Shown: positions 8,699 to 18,427 of the stretch, piece after piece | Position numbering within the stretch: the first letter of the stretch is position 1 | Layout of the letters: each line of letters starts with the position of its first letter | Assembly (NCBI RefSeq): GCF_004151105.1 | Contig: NZ_PHRF01000134.1 | Coordinates: 12,701-73,681, forward strand | Length of the DNA: 60,981 bases | Direction: 5' to 3' | Source of the DNA: Streptomyces sp. L-9-10 | GTDB taxonomy: Bacteria > Actinomycetota > Actinomycetes > Streptomycetales > Streptomycetaceae | Notes under the pieces: generated by a model | Told to the model about the DNA's origin: nothing | Databases searched by the model: none | The model's input: only the letters and a program-made list of their open reading frames with translations | Translations under genes and position numbers: made by a program

Positions 8699-9301
8699 GT
8701 GGGAGTGATCCTGTCAACCTCGGAACGCAAGGGCAGCGCGCGCGAGCGACTCCTGGCACGGCTTCTCGACGCCTTCGGCGAGGCCCTTCCCCCGCCGGAG
8801 ATGTCGCTCCGTGAGATCGCCGCCCGGATCGAGACCAGCCACGCCCTGTTGCGATACCACTTCGGGTCACTCTCGGGCGTCTTGGCCGCCATGCTCAAGG
8901 CGCAGCGATCCCGTGACAACGAGGCACTTCTGGAGGCCGCCCAGCAGGGCACCTTCGACGATTTCGTTGTGGCGATCTGGCGTACTTACACCCGGCCGGA
9001 GCAACTGTCGCGTGCCCGCGGCTTCTTCTACGTCGTCGGACTGGCCGCGTACGGCCCCGAGGACTTCCGCGAGTTCGTAGAGTCGATCGGCGACCTGACC
9101 GTGATGCTGTCCTCACTCGCGGAACGCGAAGGGCTCGACACGAAGGAAGCGCGGGATGTGGCCACCGTCGCCATTGCCGCGATTCGCGGCCTCCTCTTGC
9201 AGGAAGTCCTGACTCCCGGAACCCGCTCGGAGGACGCGGTCACCTTGATCCTGCGCATGAGAGAGGGCCGATCCGTTCCACGATCACGTCCGGAGCGGTA
9301 A
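8699..9301 (+). CDS. TetR-family regulator
   Basis: 200 residues. The N-terminal helix-turn-helix reads RERLLARLLDAFGEA then MSLREIAARIETSHALLRYHFGSLSGVLAAML, where HALLRYHFGS replaces the usual xLYRYFxS. The ligand-binding half is all-helical with no recognisable specificity. It is divergent from the damaged amidohydrolase and esterase pair, which it probably controlled. An AT-rich patch at 8674-8693 containing the 9-bp palindrome TCCAATGGA overlaps the upstream side of the GTG start and may be its operator. Confidence 0.85.
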   Translation: MGVILSTSERKGSARERLLARLLDAFGEALPPPEMSLREIAARIETSHALLRYHFGSLSGVLAAMLKAQRSRDNEALLEAAQQGTFDDFVVAIWRTYTRPEQLSRARGFFYVVGLAAYGPEDFREFVESIGDLTVMLSSLAEREGLDTKEARDVATVAIAAIRGLLLQEVLTPGTRSEDAVTLILRMREGRSVPRSRPER

Positions 9302-9305
9302 GAGA

Positions 9306-10092
9306 TCATCTCATTCGGTCGGTCTGTGGTGGCAGATTCAGAGTGCAGGCGATGCTCGTGAAGGCCGGAAGGTGATCGGCCATGCGCTCGTAGCGGCGGT
9401 GGAGGCGACGGCATCCGGCGAGCCAAGTCATCGTTCGCTCAATGATCCACCGGTGCCGGCCGAGCCGCTGCGAGGTTTCGGCGCCTGTGCCGGCGATGCG
9501 ATGCCGGATGCCTCGCCGGGAAAGCCATTGCCGCAGGTGGCGGTGGTCGTAGCCCTTGTCGGCGTGGAGCTTGCCGGGCTTGCGGCGTCGCCGGCCCCGG
9601 CGGGAGCGGATCGGAGGTATGCCCTTCACGAGCGGGATCAGGGCTGGTCCGTCGTGCAGGTCGGCGCCGGAGATCCCGACAGAAATGGGCTGACCGGTCC
9701 GCTCGGTGATCAGATGGATCTACGAGCCGTACGTGCCCCGGTCGACAGGATTCGGACCGGTCAGGTTCCCCTTTTCACGGCCCGCGTGTTCACCGGGTCG
9801 ATCGCGCATCGCGACCAGTCGAGCTCACTACGGGAGCCGAGCTCGTCCAGGACCAGCCGGTGCAATGTGGCCGACGCCCTGGCCTTCTACCACTCGGCGA
9901 CCGGCGGTGAGCCGTGGCACCGGACGGTCCGAACGACGCCGATGGCAGCTGCTGCCACGTACAGCCCGACGTCGCCACGAACACGATCGCGGCCAGTACC
10001 TCGCGATCCCCGTGCCGACGCCGTAGAAACAGGTACTCAAGAGACAAGGCGCAGGTACCGGACAGGCGGATCGGAGAAGGGCCGGATTCCAC
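9306..10092 (-). pseudogene. IS5-family transposase, multiply interrupted
   Basis: The C-terminal 107 residues are open: KLHADKGYDHRHLRQWLSRR, GIRHRIAG, RHRWIIERTMTWLAGCRRLH and RYERMADHLPAF, the classic IS5 end with the catalytic Glu. Upstream, the N-terminal insertion domain (REVLAAIVFVATSGCTWQQL) and the remaining catalytic region lie in different frames, and a TAG replaces a Lys codon in the GTYGSKIHLITER-type motif near 9720. The gene is dead. The left end is around 9302; I could not find a matching right end, so the element is probably truncated. Confidence 0.72.
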
Positions 10093-10334
10093 CGCAGACA
10101 GTCCGTAAGCAGACAGGCCGTAAGCCGACGCCGTCGGGGCGACGCGGCGTGATCACTCCGGCTGGCGGCCGGTTCACGGAAGGGGCAACCTCATCGCCGG
10201 GGACGGCCCTCGGTGGTCCCGGCAACACCCCCACACGCACTGTCTGGCCGCACTGTCCTGTCGCCTCGTGTCCGCCAGAGTCGTGGGGGTCGGCGAACAC
10301 GGCCGACGGAATCACAAGCGGGAGGGGAAACAGC

Positions 10335-11909
10335 ATGTCCGAAGCAACAGTTGGGGCACATCGCGGCATGGCCCGACGAGGCTTCCTGGCCGGGGCCGCC
10401 GCCGTGACGGGTACGGCACTGACGAGCACGGCGGCCGCCGGCACGGCACTCGCGGCCGGGACGAGGGCCGGGAACGGCCCGTTGGCGTTCACCCACGTCA
10501 CCGTGATCGACGGATCGGGCGCACCCCCGGCCCCCGGCATGACGGTCGTCATCGAGTGCGGCCGCATCACCGGACTCGCCCCGAGCGGACGCACCCGGCT
10601 CCGCCCGGGGACCCGTACGGTCGACCTGACCGGCAAGTACCTGATCCCGGGACTGATCGAGGCGCACACCCATAGCGATGGCCCGGAGACAGTGATCCCG
10701 GCGCTGTACGCCCTCGCCGGCGTCACCACGGTCCGGGAGATGCGGGGCCAGCAGGTCCACCACGCGTGGCGCGAGAAGATCCGCAGCGGTGCACTGCTCG
10801 GCCCCCGCTGGGTGGTCGGCAGCCCCATCGTCGACGGCGCGCCCTCACTGTGGGCGGCCGACGTGGGCCCGACCATCGAGGTGCGCGACGCGGCCGAGGC
10901 CCGGCGCGCCGTACGGCACGTCAAGCGCGAGGGCGCGGACTTCGTCAAGGTGTACTCCCGCCTGTCCCGCGAGGCCTACTTCGCTATCGCGGACGAGGCA
11001 CGGCGCCAGGGCATCCCCCACCTCGGGCACTGCCCCGACACCGTACGGATCGCGGAGGCGAGCGCCACAGGACACCGCACCATCGAGCACCTGCACGCGT
11101 TGCTCCTGGCGACCTCACGGCACGAGAAGGAGATACGGCGCCGCCTGGCCGCCGTACGGATCGACCCGCGCGACCCGAGCAGCCTGTCCCGCTACCACAA
11201 CTGGTTCCAGCAGGTGCATCCCCTCGAATGGCGGGCGGTGCAGGGCTACGACCGGGACCGGGCGGACGCCCTCTTCCGGAGCCTGGCGGCCGACGGGACC
11301 GCGGTCGTCCCCACACTCAGCGTGCACCGCACACTGGAGCTGCCCGACGACGTTCCGTCCCGGGCCGAGGAGTGGAAGTACCTGCCTGCCTGGCAGGTGG
11401 AGAGCTGGCCGGACCAGCTGGCGGCCCTGACCGGTGGGCGCACCCCCGAGCAGGACCGGCGGATCCGCCAGATCTTCGCGCACCGGCTCCGGCTGGTGCG
11501 CGAGTTGCACGGCGCGGGTGTGCGGCTGGCGGCGGGCACCGACACCGGCACGGGATACCTCGTCCCGGGCTTCGCCCTCCACGACGAGCTGGCGCTGCTC
11601 GTGGCGGCGGGCCTCACCCCGGCTGAGGCCCTGCGCACGGCCACGCGGGACGCGGCCCGCACCCTCGGCCTGCCCGCCGTCGGCACCGTGGCCCGCGGAC
11701 AGGCCGCCGATCTGCTCGTCCTCGACGCCGACCCGCTGCGCGACATCCGCAACACCCGCCGCATCCATGGCGTGGTCGTCGACGGCAGGTGGATCCCACC
11801 GCAGGAACGCCGCCGGCTGCTCGCGGCGGTGGAAGAGGCCGCCGCACAGACCCCACCGCCCCAGGAGGGGGCGACCATGACGGGATGCGGCTGCGGCGGA
11901 CACCCCTGA
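10335..11909 (+). CDS. Tat-exported metal-dependent amidohydrolase
   Basis: 524 residues. GGAGGGG (10321-10327) precedes the ATG. A twin-arginine signal is present (ARRGFL, Arg14-Arg15, then an Ala/Thr-rich hydrophobic stretch to about residue 41), so the folded enzyme should be exported. The catalytic barrel has the metal motif HTH at 111-113, the bridging Lys205 in DFVKVYS, His232 in LGHCP, His252 in EHLHA and the Asp of LAAGTDTG, a full imidazolonepropionase/prolidase-like metal site. It ends in an unusual MTGCGCGGHP tail. The substrate is unknown. It stands alone and has no visible link to the aminosugar genes, although a deacetylase role cannot be excluded. Confidence 0.85.
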   Translation: MSEATVGAHRGMARRGFLAGAAAVTGTALTSTAAAGTALAAGTRAGNGPLAFTHVTVIDGSGAPPAPGMTVVIECGRITGLAPSGRTRLRPGTRTVDLTGKYLIPGLIEAHTHSDGPETVIPALYALAGVTTVREMRGQQVHHAWREKIRSGALLGPRWVVGSPIVDGAPSLWAADVGPTIEVRDAAEARRAVRHVKREGADFVKVYSRLSREAYFAIADEARRQGIPHLGHCPDTVRIAEASATGHRTIEHLHALLLATSRHEKEIRRRLAAVRIDPRDPSSLSRYHNWFQQVHPLEWRAVQGYDRDRADALFRSLAADGTAVVPTLSVHRTLELPDDVPSRAEEWKYLPAWQVESWPDQLAALTGGRTPEQDRRIRQIFAHRLRLVRELHGAGVRLAAGTDTGTGYLVPGFALHDELALLVAAGLTPAEALRTATRDAARTLGLPAVGTVARGQAADLLVLDADPLRDIRNTRRIHGVVVDGRWIPPQERRRLLAAVEEAAAQTPPPQEGATMTGCGCGGHP

Positions 11910-12148
11910 CAGCCCTCCGGCGGCTGCCTCACCGACGAGTGGAGCCAGCCGCAGGTCGGAGACGCGCGGATGCGGCGCCTGTCCTCTACAAGGCTCGGTT
12001 CCCCGTCAAGCCCTCGGAGTGGCCAACTTTCTGCGACCGGTGACGATTTGTGCGCGAAACGCTGAAGAAATGAACTCTACTGGACAGGTTCATGCGTGTC
12101 GGCCTGTGGTTTGATTGGCTGGTAGGTACACAGACAAGGGGACTGCGG

Positions 12149-12937
12149 ATGGCGTCAGTGCAGGCACGGTGGAGTGCCCTGCTGGAAATGTTGACGCGTG
12201 ACGGCCGCATCGAGGTCGACGCTGCCGCAACGGAACTGGCCGTCTCCACCGCGACGATCCGCCGGGACCTCGACGAGCTCGCCCGGCAGAACATGGTCAC
12301 GCGCACCCATGGCGGTGCCGCGATCAACGCGATCGCATACGATCTGCCCCTGCGCTACAAGGCGGCCCGCAATGCGCCGGAGAAGGGGCGGATCGCTCAG
12401 ACCGCGGCGGGCCTGGTGAGGGCCGGTGCGGTAGTCGGTCTGAACGGCGGCACCACGACCACCGAGATCGCGCGAGCCCTGTCCGCCCGCGCCGATCTGA
12501 CCTCGAATGGCGCCGAAGCCTCGTTCACGATCGTCACCAACGCGCTGAACATCGCCAACGAAATGGTCGTACGACGCCATGTGAAGATCGTTGTGACCGG
12601 TGGCGTGGCGCGACCGGCGTCCTACGAGCTCGTCGGCCCGCTGGCTACCGAGTTGCTGGCGGAGATCACCCTCGACCAGGTCTTCCTGGGCGTTGACGCG
12701 ATCGACGTCACGCATGGCGCGACGGCGCGGCACGAGGGTGAGGCAAGCATCAACCGGGCGCTGGCCCAGCGGGCCCAGCAGGTCGTAGTGGTGGCGGATT
12801 CGACCAAGCTGGGCCAGCGAGCCTTCGCCAGGATCTGTCCGGCGCGGGACGTCGATGTGCTGGTGACGGACAAGGGCGCGGCGGCCGAACTCACCGAGCC
12901 GTTCAGTGCTGTTGGCGTGGACGTCATCCGCGCCTGA
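12149..12937 (+). CDS. DeoR/GlpR-family sugar-phosphate-responsive repressor
   Basis: 262 residues. The N-terminal DeoR helix-turn-helix is clear (RWSALLEMLTRDGRIEVDAA, then VSTATIRRDLDELARQNMV and RTHGGA). The sensor domain has the family motifs GLNGGTTTTEIARAL, VTNALNIANEM, VTGGVARPASYELVGPL, VFLGVDAID and VVVADSTKLGQRAF. Such proteins release DNA on binding a sugar phosphate. I chose ATG 12149, with AGGGGA upstream, over ATG 12092. Position before the GH20 enzyme and the importer operon makes it the likely local repressor. A decayed copy of the same kind of sensor lies at 15318-15507. Confidence 0.88.
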   Translation: MASVQARWSALLEMLTRDGRIEVDAAATELAVSTATIRRDLDELARQNMVTRTHGGAAINAIAYDLPLRYKAARNAPEKGRIAQTAAGLVRAGAVVGLNGGTTTTEIARALSARADLTSNGAEASFTIVTNALNIANEMVVRRHVKIVVTGGVARPASYELVGPLATELLAEITLDQVFLGVDAIDVTHGATARHEGEASINRALAQRAQQVVVVADSTKLGQRAFARICPARDVDVLVTDKGAAAELTEPFSAVGVDVIRA

Positions 12938-13372
12938 CCTCCGGGACTCGTCGTCCCCCGGCCTTCCTCTCCTGGCTTGTCACTCCCGGGCTCTCAGGAC
13001 CGGTGCCGTCGTACGCCCACGGTCCCGCTCCAGCGCCTGCCGAGCGGCGCCCCGCCGCCTGGCGTCCGCGTCCCGGCCGGCGCTGGAGTGTCGGAACCTG
13101 TCTGGTTCGGCTCAGTACTGCCGGCTGCCGCCGATCGTGCCGGCCGCCATCATCCGTGGGCGGATTCAGACCTATCGGAACGATGTGGCCTTCCAACTGG
13201 GAAAACACCCTTCACCGTTCCCCGACGTGAGCCGGAAGTGTCAGGGTGAGCTCCAGCAGCGCGGACTGCTCATTATTGCTTGTTTGGGCAGCATCCTTGA
13301 CAGTATCGAGCATGAGGGTGGAGTCTCGCTTCACCGTACGGTCACATAGCCCCTACACGTCATGGAGTTGCT
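12938..13372. other. Intergenic region upstream of the GH20 gene
   Basis: No convincing gene. The half nearest the GH20 start (13255-13345) is the least GC-rich part and includes a TTGACA near 13300 that could be a -35 element, but no good -10 follows at the right spacing. Short frames across it show no recognisable protein. Confidence 0.4.
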
Positions 13373-15136
13373 ATGCAGTCCCGTCCACCTCGGTATCGAT
13401 TCAACCGACGCTCGCTCACTTCCCCGGGTTCCCTTGGAGGCCTCATCTGCGTGACGGCCCTGACCGGAGCGCTCGCCTACGCTGGTATGCCCGGGGCAGC
13501 CGGTGCGCCAAATACCCGGAGCACTGCCGCCGTGCTGCCGCCGGTCGTGCCGCAGCCGGAGTCCGAGCGGGCTCTCAAGGGGCCCGGGTTCACCATCGGG
13601 GCGGAAACCCCCATCATCGTGAAGAGCTCTGACCCCGACTCGCGAGAGGTGGGCAGATACCTGGGTCGCCTACTCCGTCCCGCGACGGGTTACGACCTCA
13701 AGGTGGAGGCGGGCAGGCGGGATCACCGTCCCGCCATCACCCTGGACCGGGGCGGACCGAAGTCGCTGGGCGAAGAGGGCTACACACTCACCTCTCGCGC
13801 CGAGGGGGTGCGGCTCACCGCGCGCGGTGCCGAAGGTCTGTTCCGCGGGATTCAGACGCTACGTCAACTGCTGCCCGCCGCAGTCGAGTCGCCGACGGTC
13901 CAGCGCGCCCGCTGGACTGTCGCCCCCGTCCACATCACCGACAAACCGCGCTACGGCTACCGCAGCACGATGCTGGACGTGGCCCGACGGTTCTACCCGG
14001 TTGCCGACGTCAAGCGCTACATCGACCAGGCCGCCGCGTACAAGATGAACACTCTGCACCTTCATCTGACCGATGACCAGGGCTGGCGGATCGCCATCGA
14101 CGCGCTCCCCAACCTCACCAAGGCCGGCGCGAGTACGCAGAGCGGCTTCACGGGAGGTTCCTGGTTCTACACCAAGGCGCAGTACCAGGAGATCGTCGCC
14201 TACGCGAAGTCGCGGTTCATCACCGTGGTCCCCGAGATCGACGGCCCCGGCCACACCAGCGCCGCGCAAGCCTCGGTGCCTGATATCAACTGCGACGACA
14301 AGACCATTCCCCCGTACTCGGGCTTCGACGTCAAAATCAGTGTGGTGTGTCTCCGCGATCCGCAGCACATCGCCAATGTGAGCAAGTTCCTGACCACAGT
14401 GATGACCGAAGTGGCCGCGCTCACCCCCGGCCCGTACATCCACGTCGGTGGTGACGAGGTTCCGGCGAGGCCTGCTGAGGAGTACAAGGCCTATGTCCAG
14501 GCGGCGACTTCCGCCGTGCAGGCGCAGGGCAAGAAGGTGATCGGCTGGCACGATCTCAGCGCGGGCACCATCCCCGCCGGCAGTCTGATGCAGTACTGGG
14601 GCGACGAAGACGCAAGGGAAACGATCGGCACGGCCGAGGAGCACAAGGATATCCTCCTGGCGAGGAAGGGTGTCGCGCAGAACGCATCGTTCATCATGTC
14701 CCCGGCCGACCGCTCCTACCTCGACATGAAGTACGACAGCTCCACACCTTACGGGCTGAGGTGGGCCGGCTATGTGCCGGTCAAGAACGCGTACGACTGG
14801 GATCCCACCACGGTGACCGCGAAGCCGGACGGGACTTCTCCCGTTGTCCCCGCCAACCAGATCGCGGGCGTGGAGGCGGCGCTGTGGGCCGACCGCGCAT
14901 ACACCGGCAGCAATGAATTGCCGACGTCGACGTCACAGTTCGTCGAGCCTTCGGTCTACACGGACTTCATGGCCTTCCCTCGGCTGCCCGCGGTCGCCGA
15001 GATCGGCTGGTCTCCGAAGTCCACGCACGACTGGACGCGGTTCAGCTCCCGCCTGGCAGCCCAGGGTCCGCGTTGGAAGGCTGCGGGAATCGGCTTCTAC
15101 GCCGCGCCTGACGTCCCCTGGGCGAACGGCAGCTGA
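13373..15136 (+). CDS. Secreted beta-N-acetylhexosaminidase, GH20
   Basis: 587 residues. The N-terminus has basic residues, a hydrophobic stretch (LGGLICVTALTGALAYAG) and small residues, a Sec-type signal. A GH20b-like domain follows (VVPQPESERALKGPGFTI to LFRGIQTLRQLLP), then the GH20 barrel: YRSTMLDVARRFYPV, MNTLHLHLTDDQGWRI, VVPEIDGPGHT and the catalytic pair in HVGGDEVPARP (Asp361-Glu362). It would trim terminal GlcNAc or GalNAc from chitin or glycan fragments outside the cell, feeding the importer encoded downstream. A 29-bp hairpin about 145 bases after the stop probably ends its transcript. Confidence 0.92.
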   Translation: MQSRPPRYRFNRRSLTSPGSLGGLICVTALTGALAYAGMPGAAGAPNTRSTAAVLPPVVPQPESERALKGPGFTIGAETPIIVKSSDPDSREVGRYLGRLLRPATGYDLKVEAGRRDHRPAITLDRGGPKSLGEEGYTLTSRAEGVRLTARGAEGLFRGIQTLRQLLPAAVESPTVQRARWTVAPVHITDKPRYGYRSTMLDVARRFYPVADVKRYIDQAAAYKMNTLHLHLTDDQGWRIAIDALPNLTKAGASTQSGFTGGSWFYTKAQYQEIVAYAKSRFITVVPEIDGPGHTSAAQASVPDINCDDKTIPPYSGFDVKISVVCLRDPQHIANVSKFLTTVMTEVAALTPGPYIHVGGDEVPARPAEEYKAYVQAATSAVQAQGKKVIGWHDLSAGTIPAGSLMQYWGDEDARETIGTAEEHKDILLARKGVAQNASFIMSPADRSYLDMKYDSSTPYGLRWAGYVPVKNAYDWDPTTVTAKPDGTSPVVPANQIAGVEAALWADRAYTGSNELPTSTSQFVEPSVYTDFMAFPRLPAVAEIGWSPKSTHDWTRFSSRLAAQGPRWKAAGIGFYAAPDVPWANGS

Positions 15137-15282
15137 CGTGCCGGCAGTTCCGTAGAACCAGAAAGTGACCAGGATGGTCGGGCGCCCGTCGACACCTCCG
15201 GTGTCCGCGATGCCCGGTAGTGGCCTCGCTGGTCGCTCGACGGGGCGGTCGGGTAGTGGTGGTGGACTGCCAATCGCGCCGT

Positions 15283-15311
15283 GAATCCCCGGTTTGGGTG
15301 ACCGGGGATTC
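15283..15311 (+). terminator. Hairpin terminator after the GH20 gene
   Basis: GAATCCCCGGT (15283-15293) and ACCGGGGATTC (15301-15311) are perfect 11-bp complements separated by seven bases. There is no clear T run, as is common for Streptomyces terminators. Confidence 0.65.
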
Positions 15312-15317
15312 AGCGTT

Positions 15318-15507
15318 ACAAGGCCCGGGACATGGCTGCCACGCACGGTGCGACGGCTCGGGACATGGGAGAGGCCGGCATCACACCGGCGCCGCCCCAG
15401 CGAGTCGTTGTGATCGCCGAAGCGTCCAACTGGCCACGCCGGCCTTCGCCCACATGTGCGCGGTGGAGGACGTTGACGTACCGGTGACGGACATCGCCGC
15501 ACCCTGA
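15318..15507 (+). pseudogene. Fragment of a second DeoR-type regulator (sensor domain)
   Basis: Translation gives THGATARDMGEAGITPA, QRVVVIAEASN and, after a frame change near 15427, FAHMCAVEDVDVPVTDIAAP. These line up with the intact regulator's DVTHGATARHEGEASINRA, QQVVVVADSTK and FARICPARDVDVLVTDKGAA. No helix-turn-helix part is present. The sequences have diverged clearly, so this is an old paralogue or another locus's regulator rather than a recent duplicate. It lies just ahead of the importer operon, where such regulators normally sit. Confidence 0.65.
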
Positions 15508-15700
15508 TCGGGGCTCGTCGGCACACGACTCGTTCTGCCCCATCACTGCCCGCGACATGCGCGATGTAGTTCATCCTTTGGTCTGAACAAGCAGCCACAT
15601 ACATCGGCCATGCCCTGCTGTGCGACGAGTCAAGGTTCACTTCCGTGTCGTGGCCTCCGAGTTGGTGCCGAAATAGCCTGCTCTCGACGCATCACACCTC

Positions 15701-15729
15701 TTGACATGATGACGTTTGCTGCAAGAATT
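15701..15729 (+). promoter_or_regulatory. Candidate promoter/operator region of the importer operon
   Basis: TTGACA at 15701-15706 is a perfect -35 box. Seventeen bases later AGAATT (15724-15729) is a weak -10. The surrounding 15700-15765 stretch is AT-rich for this genome and contains GCAAG...CTTGC half sites around a TTGAAAGC core, plausible as a DeoR operator. The leader to the first gene would be about 270 bases. Confidence 0.4.
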
Positions 15730-16005
15730 GGCTTTGAAAGCAACAGACTTGCGCATTCATGATCGATGATCGACGTTGGGCCACGTGCCCTCGCTCGCAC
15801 CTGTGGATCAGGGGCGCATCGCTTGAAGGTGTCGCTCATTGATCGAGCACCTTCGAGCGTCAGGTTTCAGGAACCAACACGCCGAGGCCCGGTCCGGGTG
15901 CGGTCAAGACCGCCGTGACCGCCGTCCAAGCGGCATGGTTCGAAAGCCGCTTCCGTCGCGCTCCGCGAGCGCGCACAGGAAGCTGTCTTGAAAGAGGTAA
16001 CTGTT

Positions 16006-17277
16006 GTGAACAGGCGGGTGCTCACCCTCGTGGCGGTCTCCACGGTCGGTGCTCTCACACTCACGGCGTGCGGCGGCGGGGGTGACAACGGCGCTTCCGG
16101 CGACGGAACCGTCACCCTCAAGGTCGTTGCGGCCGACTATGGCGACAAGGCGACGAACAGCTCCCAGATCTACTGGGGCGATGTGGCCAAGAGATTCGAG
16201 GCCGCGAACGCGAAGATCAAGGTCGATGTCCAGATCGTCAACTGGAACGACATCGACAAAAAGGTCAAGACGATGATCCAGAGTGGCAACATGCCGGATG
16301 TACTGCAGACCGGTGGCTACGCGGAGAAGGTTGCCGACGACCTTCTCTACCCGGCTCGCGACGTGCTGTCGCCGGCCACGCACGCCAACTTCCTCGACAC
16401 ATTCTCGAATGCCGGGGAGGTCGACGGCGTCCAGTACGGCATCCCCTTTGTGTCCTCGACCCGCGCGTTCTTCTACAACAAGGCGATCTTCGCCAGGGCC
16501 GGCATCACCGAGGCCCCGAAGACCTGGGCAGAGGTACAGGCTGACGCCGAGCTCATCAAGGCGAAGGTCCCCGGCATCACTCCCTACGCCCTGCCGCTCG
16601 GCCCGGAGGAGGCGCAGGGCGAGAGCATGATGTGGGAACTGGGCAACGGGGGTGGCATCACGGACGCGTCCGGGAAGTACGCCATCAACAGCCGGGCCAA
16701 CGTGGAGACGTTCAACTGGCTCAAGACCAATCTGGTGGATCCGGGGCTCACATACACCAACCCCGCGACGACGGACCGTAAGACCGCGTTCGCGGACTTC
16801 GCCGCCGGCAAGACCGCGATGCTCAACGGGCATCCGTCGCTGATCCAGATGTCGCGGGACGGCAAGATCGACTATGCCGTCGCGCCGATCCCCGGTAAGG
16901 CCGGGGCCCTCAAGTCCACCCTGGGCGTGGCCGACTGGATGATGGCCTTCAAGGACAACGGCCACAAGGAGCAGATCAAGAAGCTCCTGGACTTCGTCTA
17001 CTCCAAGGAGAACATCACCAAGTTCGACGAGACGTACAACCTGATGCCGGTGACCAAGGACAGCCTGCGGGAGATGAATTCCGGCGGGAAGCACAAGGAC
17101 TTGGAGCCGTTCTTCGCCCTGTTGCCCCAGGCGGCCTTCTATCCGCTGGGTGACACCAGCTGGGACGCCGTCTCGGCCGAGATCAAGAAGACGGTCGGCA
17201 CCGCCCTTTCCCGCGATCCAGGCGAGGTATTGGGCGACCTTCAGAAGAAGGCGGAGGAAGCCCCCGCCGGAAACTAG
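16006..17277 (+). CDS. Sugar ABC transporter substrate-binding lipoprotein
   Basis: 423 residues. The signal ends in a lipobox LTAC with Cys22, so the mature protein is tethered outside the membrane. The body is a family-1 solute-binding protein: VAADYGDKATNSSQIYWGDV, IDKKVKTMIQSGNMPDVLQ, GVQYGIPFVSSTRAFFYNK and AGKTAMLNGHPSLIQM. GTG 16006, preceded by AAAGAGG, is preferred over a TTG 18 bases earlier because it places the Arg-Arg and hydrophobic core correctly. It is the first gene of a run of seven (16006-23112). By context it binds an amino sugar or oligosaccharide released by the GH20 enzyme. Confidence 0.9.
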   Translation: MNRRVLTLVAVSTVGALTLTACGGGGDNGASGDGTVTLKVVAADYGDKATNSSQIYWGDVAKRFEAANAKIKVDVQIVNWNDIDKKVKTMIQSGNMPDVLQTGGYAEKVADDLLYPARDVLSPATHANFLDTFSNAGEVDGVQYGIPFVSSTRAFFYNKAIFARAGITEAPKTWAEVQADAELIKAKVPGITPYALPLGPEEAQGESMMWELGNGGGITDASGKYAINSRANVETFNWLKTNLVDPGLTYTNPATTDRKTAFADFAAGKTAMLNGHPSLIQMSRDGKIDYAVAPIPGKAGALKSTLGVADWMMAFKDNGHKEQIKKLLDFVYSKENITKFDETYNLMPVTKDSLREMNSGGKHKDLEPFFALLPQAAFYPLGDTSWDAVSAEIKKTVGTALSRDPGEVLGDLQKKAEEAPAGN

Positions 17278-17491
17278 GCCCTGTCCGGTCGGTCTTCATG
17301 GGCCCGCGACGCCTGGCACGCACTTCGTAGCGTTGTCGGAGTCGCACTGCTCAGGAAGCGCCTGCCCAGGTGCTGTGATGGTTCCGGCACCCGGGCACGG
17401 CCGGAGGCCGCGGAGGAGCCTCCTCGCACCGTCCTCCATCAGCACGTCGCTCACCGCGCGGTATCTGCCGCACACACGGAAGGCACAAACC

Positions 17492-18427
17492 GTGTCTCTC
17501 AGTTCTGCCACCACCACATCCCGGGGATCGCGCCCGGAAAGGCCCGTGGGCAGGCGGTCGGGCCTTGCCGCACTCGGTCCGCTGCCCTGGATAGCCCCTG
17601 CCGTCCTGCTGATCCTGGGTGTTGTGGTCTGGCCCGTCTACGAGATGGTCCACACATCCTTTCAACGGATCAGCGCCAGCGGATTCGTTCGTGGCTCAGC
17701 CGGACTGGACAAGTACCGCGAGCTGTTCGACGAGCCCGGGCTCGGCAAAGTCCTCATCTCCACCGTGGTCTGGACGGTCGGCGTTGTCGGGCTGACAATG
17801 CTCCTCTCGCTGGCGCTGGCCCAACTCTTCAACCAGCGGTTCCCGGGGCGGCGGCTCACCCGCTGGGCGCTGATCGCGCCCTGGGCCGCATCCGTGCTGA
17901 TGACGGCCATCGGCTTCAAGTGGATGCTCAACCAGACCGCGGGGGTCCTGAACACCGCGATGACCGACCTCGGTCTCATCGACAGCCCCAAGGACTGGCT
18001 CGGTGACCCCGCCACCGCGTGGCCGTGGATGATGTTCGTCGCGGTCTTCGTGTCGCTTCCCTTCACCACATACACACTGCTCGCCGGTCTCCAGACCGTG
18101 CCCGCGGAGGTGTACGAGGCCGCGAAGGTCGACGGCACCAGCACCTGGCAGACCTACCGGCTGATCACCTTGCCGCTGCTGCGCCCGGCCTTCCTGGTCG
18201 GCCTGGTCATCAACCTGATCAATGTCTTCAATTCGTTCCCCGTCATCTGGGGCATGACACAGGGTGGCCCGGCCAGCGAGACCGCCACCTCCACCGTGTT
18301 CATGTACCAGCTCAAGGACACGGACATCGGTGAGTCCGCGGCCATGTCCGTGGTGAACTTCGCACTCGTCGTCGTGATGGTGCTCGTGTTCCTCAAGGTC
18401 AGCCGCTGGAACGAGGAGGAGAGCTGA
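17492..18427 (+). CDS. Sugar ABC transporter permease 1 (MalF/UgpA-type)
   Basis: 311 residues. GGAAGG precedes GTG 17492. About six membrane segments are visible, starting with WIAPAVLLILGVVVWPVYEM. The ATPase-docking EAA loop reads VYEAAKVDGTSTWQTYRLIT. The family-typical NSFPVIWGMTQGGP lies near the end. It pairs with the next gene to form the membrane channel. The frame remains open upstream of the GTG, but the longer version would place a non-hydrophobic extension before the first helix. The stop overlaps the next ATG by one base. Confidence 0.9.
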   Translation: MSLSSATTTSRGSRPERPVGRRSGLAALGPLPWIAPAVLLILGVVVWPVYEMVHTSFQRISASGFVRGSAGLDKYRELFDEPGLGKVLISTVVWTVGVVGLTMLLSLALAQLFNQRFPGRRLTRWALIAPWAASVLMTAIGFKWMLNQTAGVLNTAMTDLGLIDSPKDWLGDPATAWPWMMFVAVFVSLPFTTYTLLAGLQTVPAEVYEAAKVDGTSTWQTYRLITLPLLRPAFLVGLVINLINVFNSFPVIWGMTQGGPASETATSTVFMYQLKDTDIGESAAMSVVNFALVVVMVLVFLKVSRWNEEES

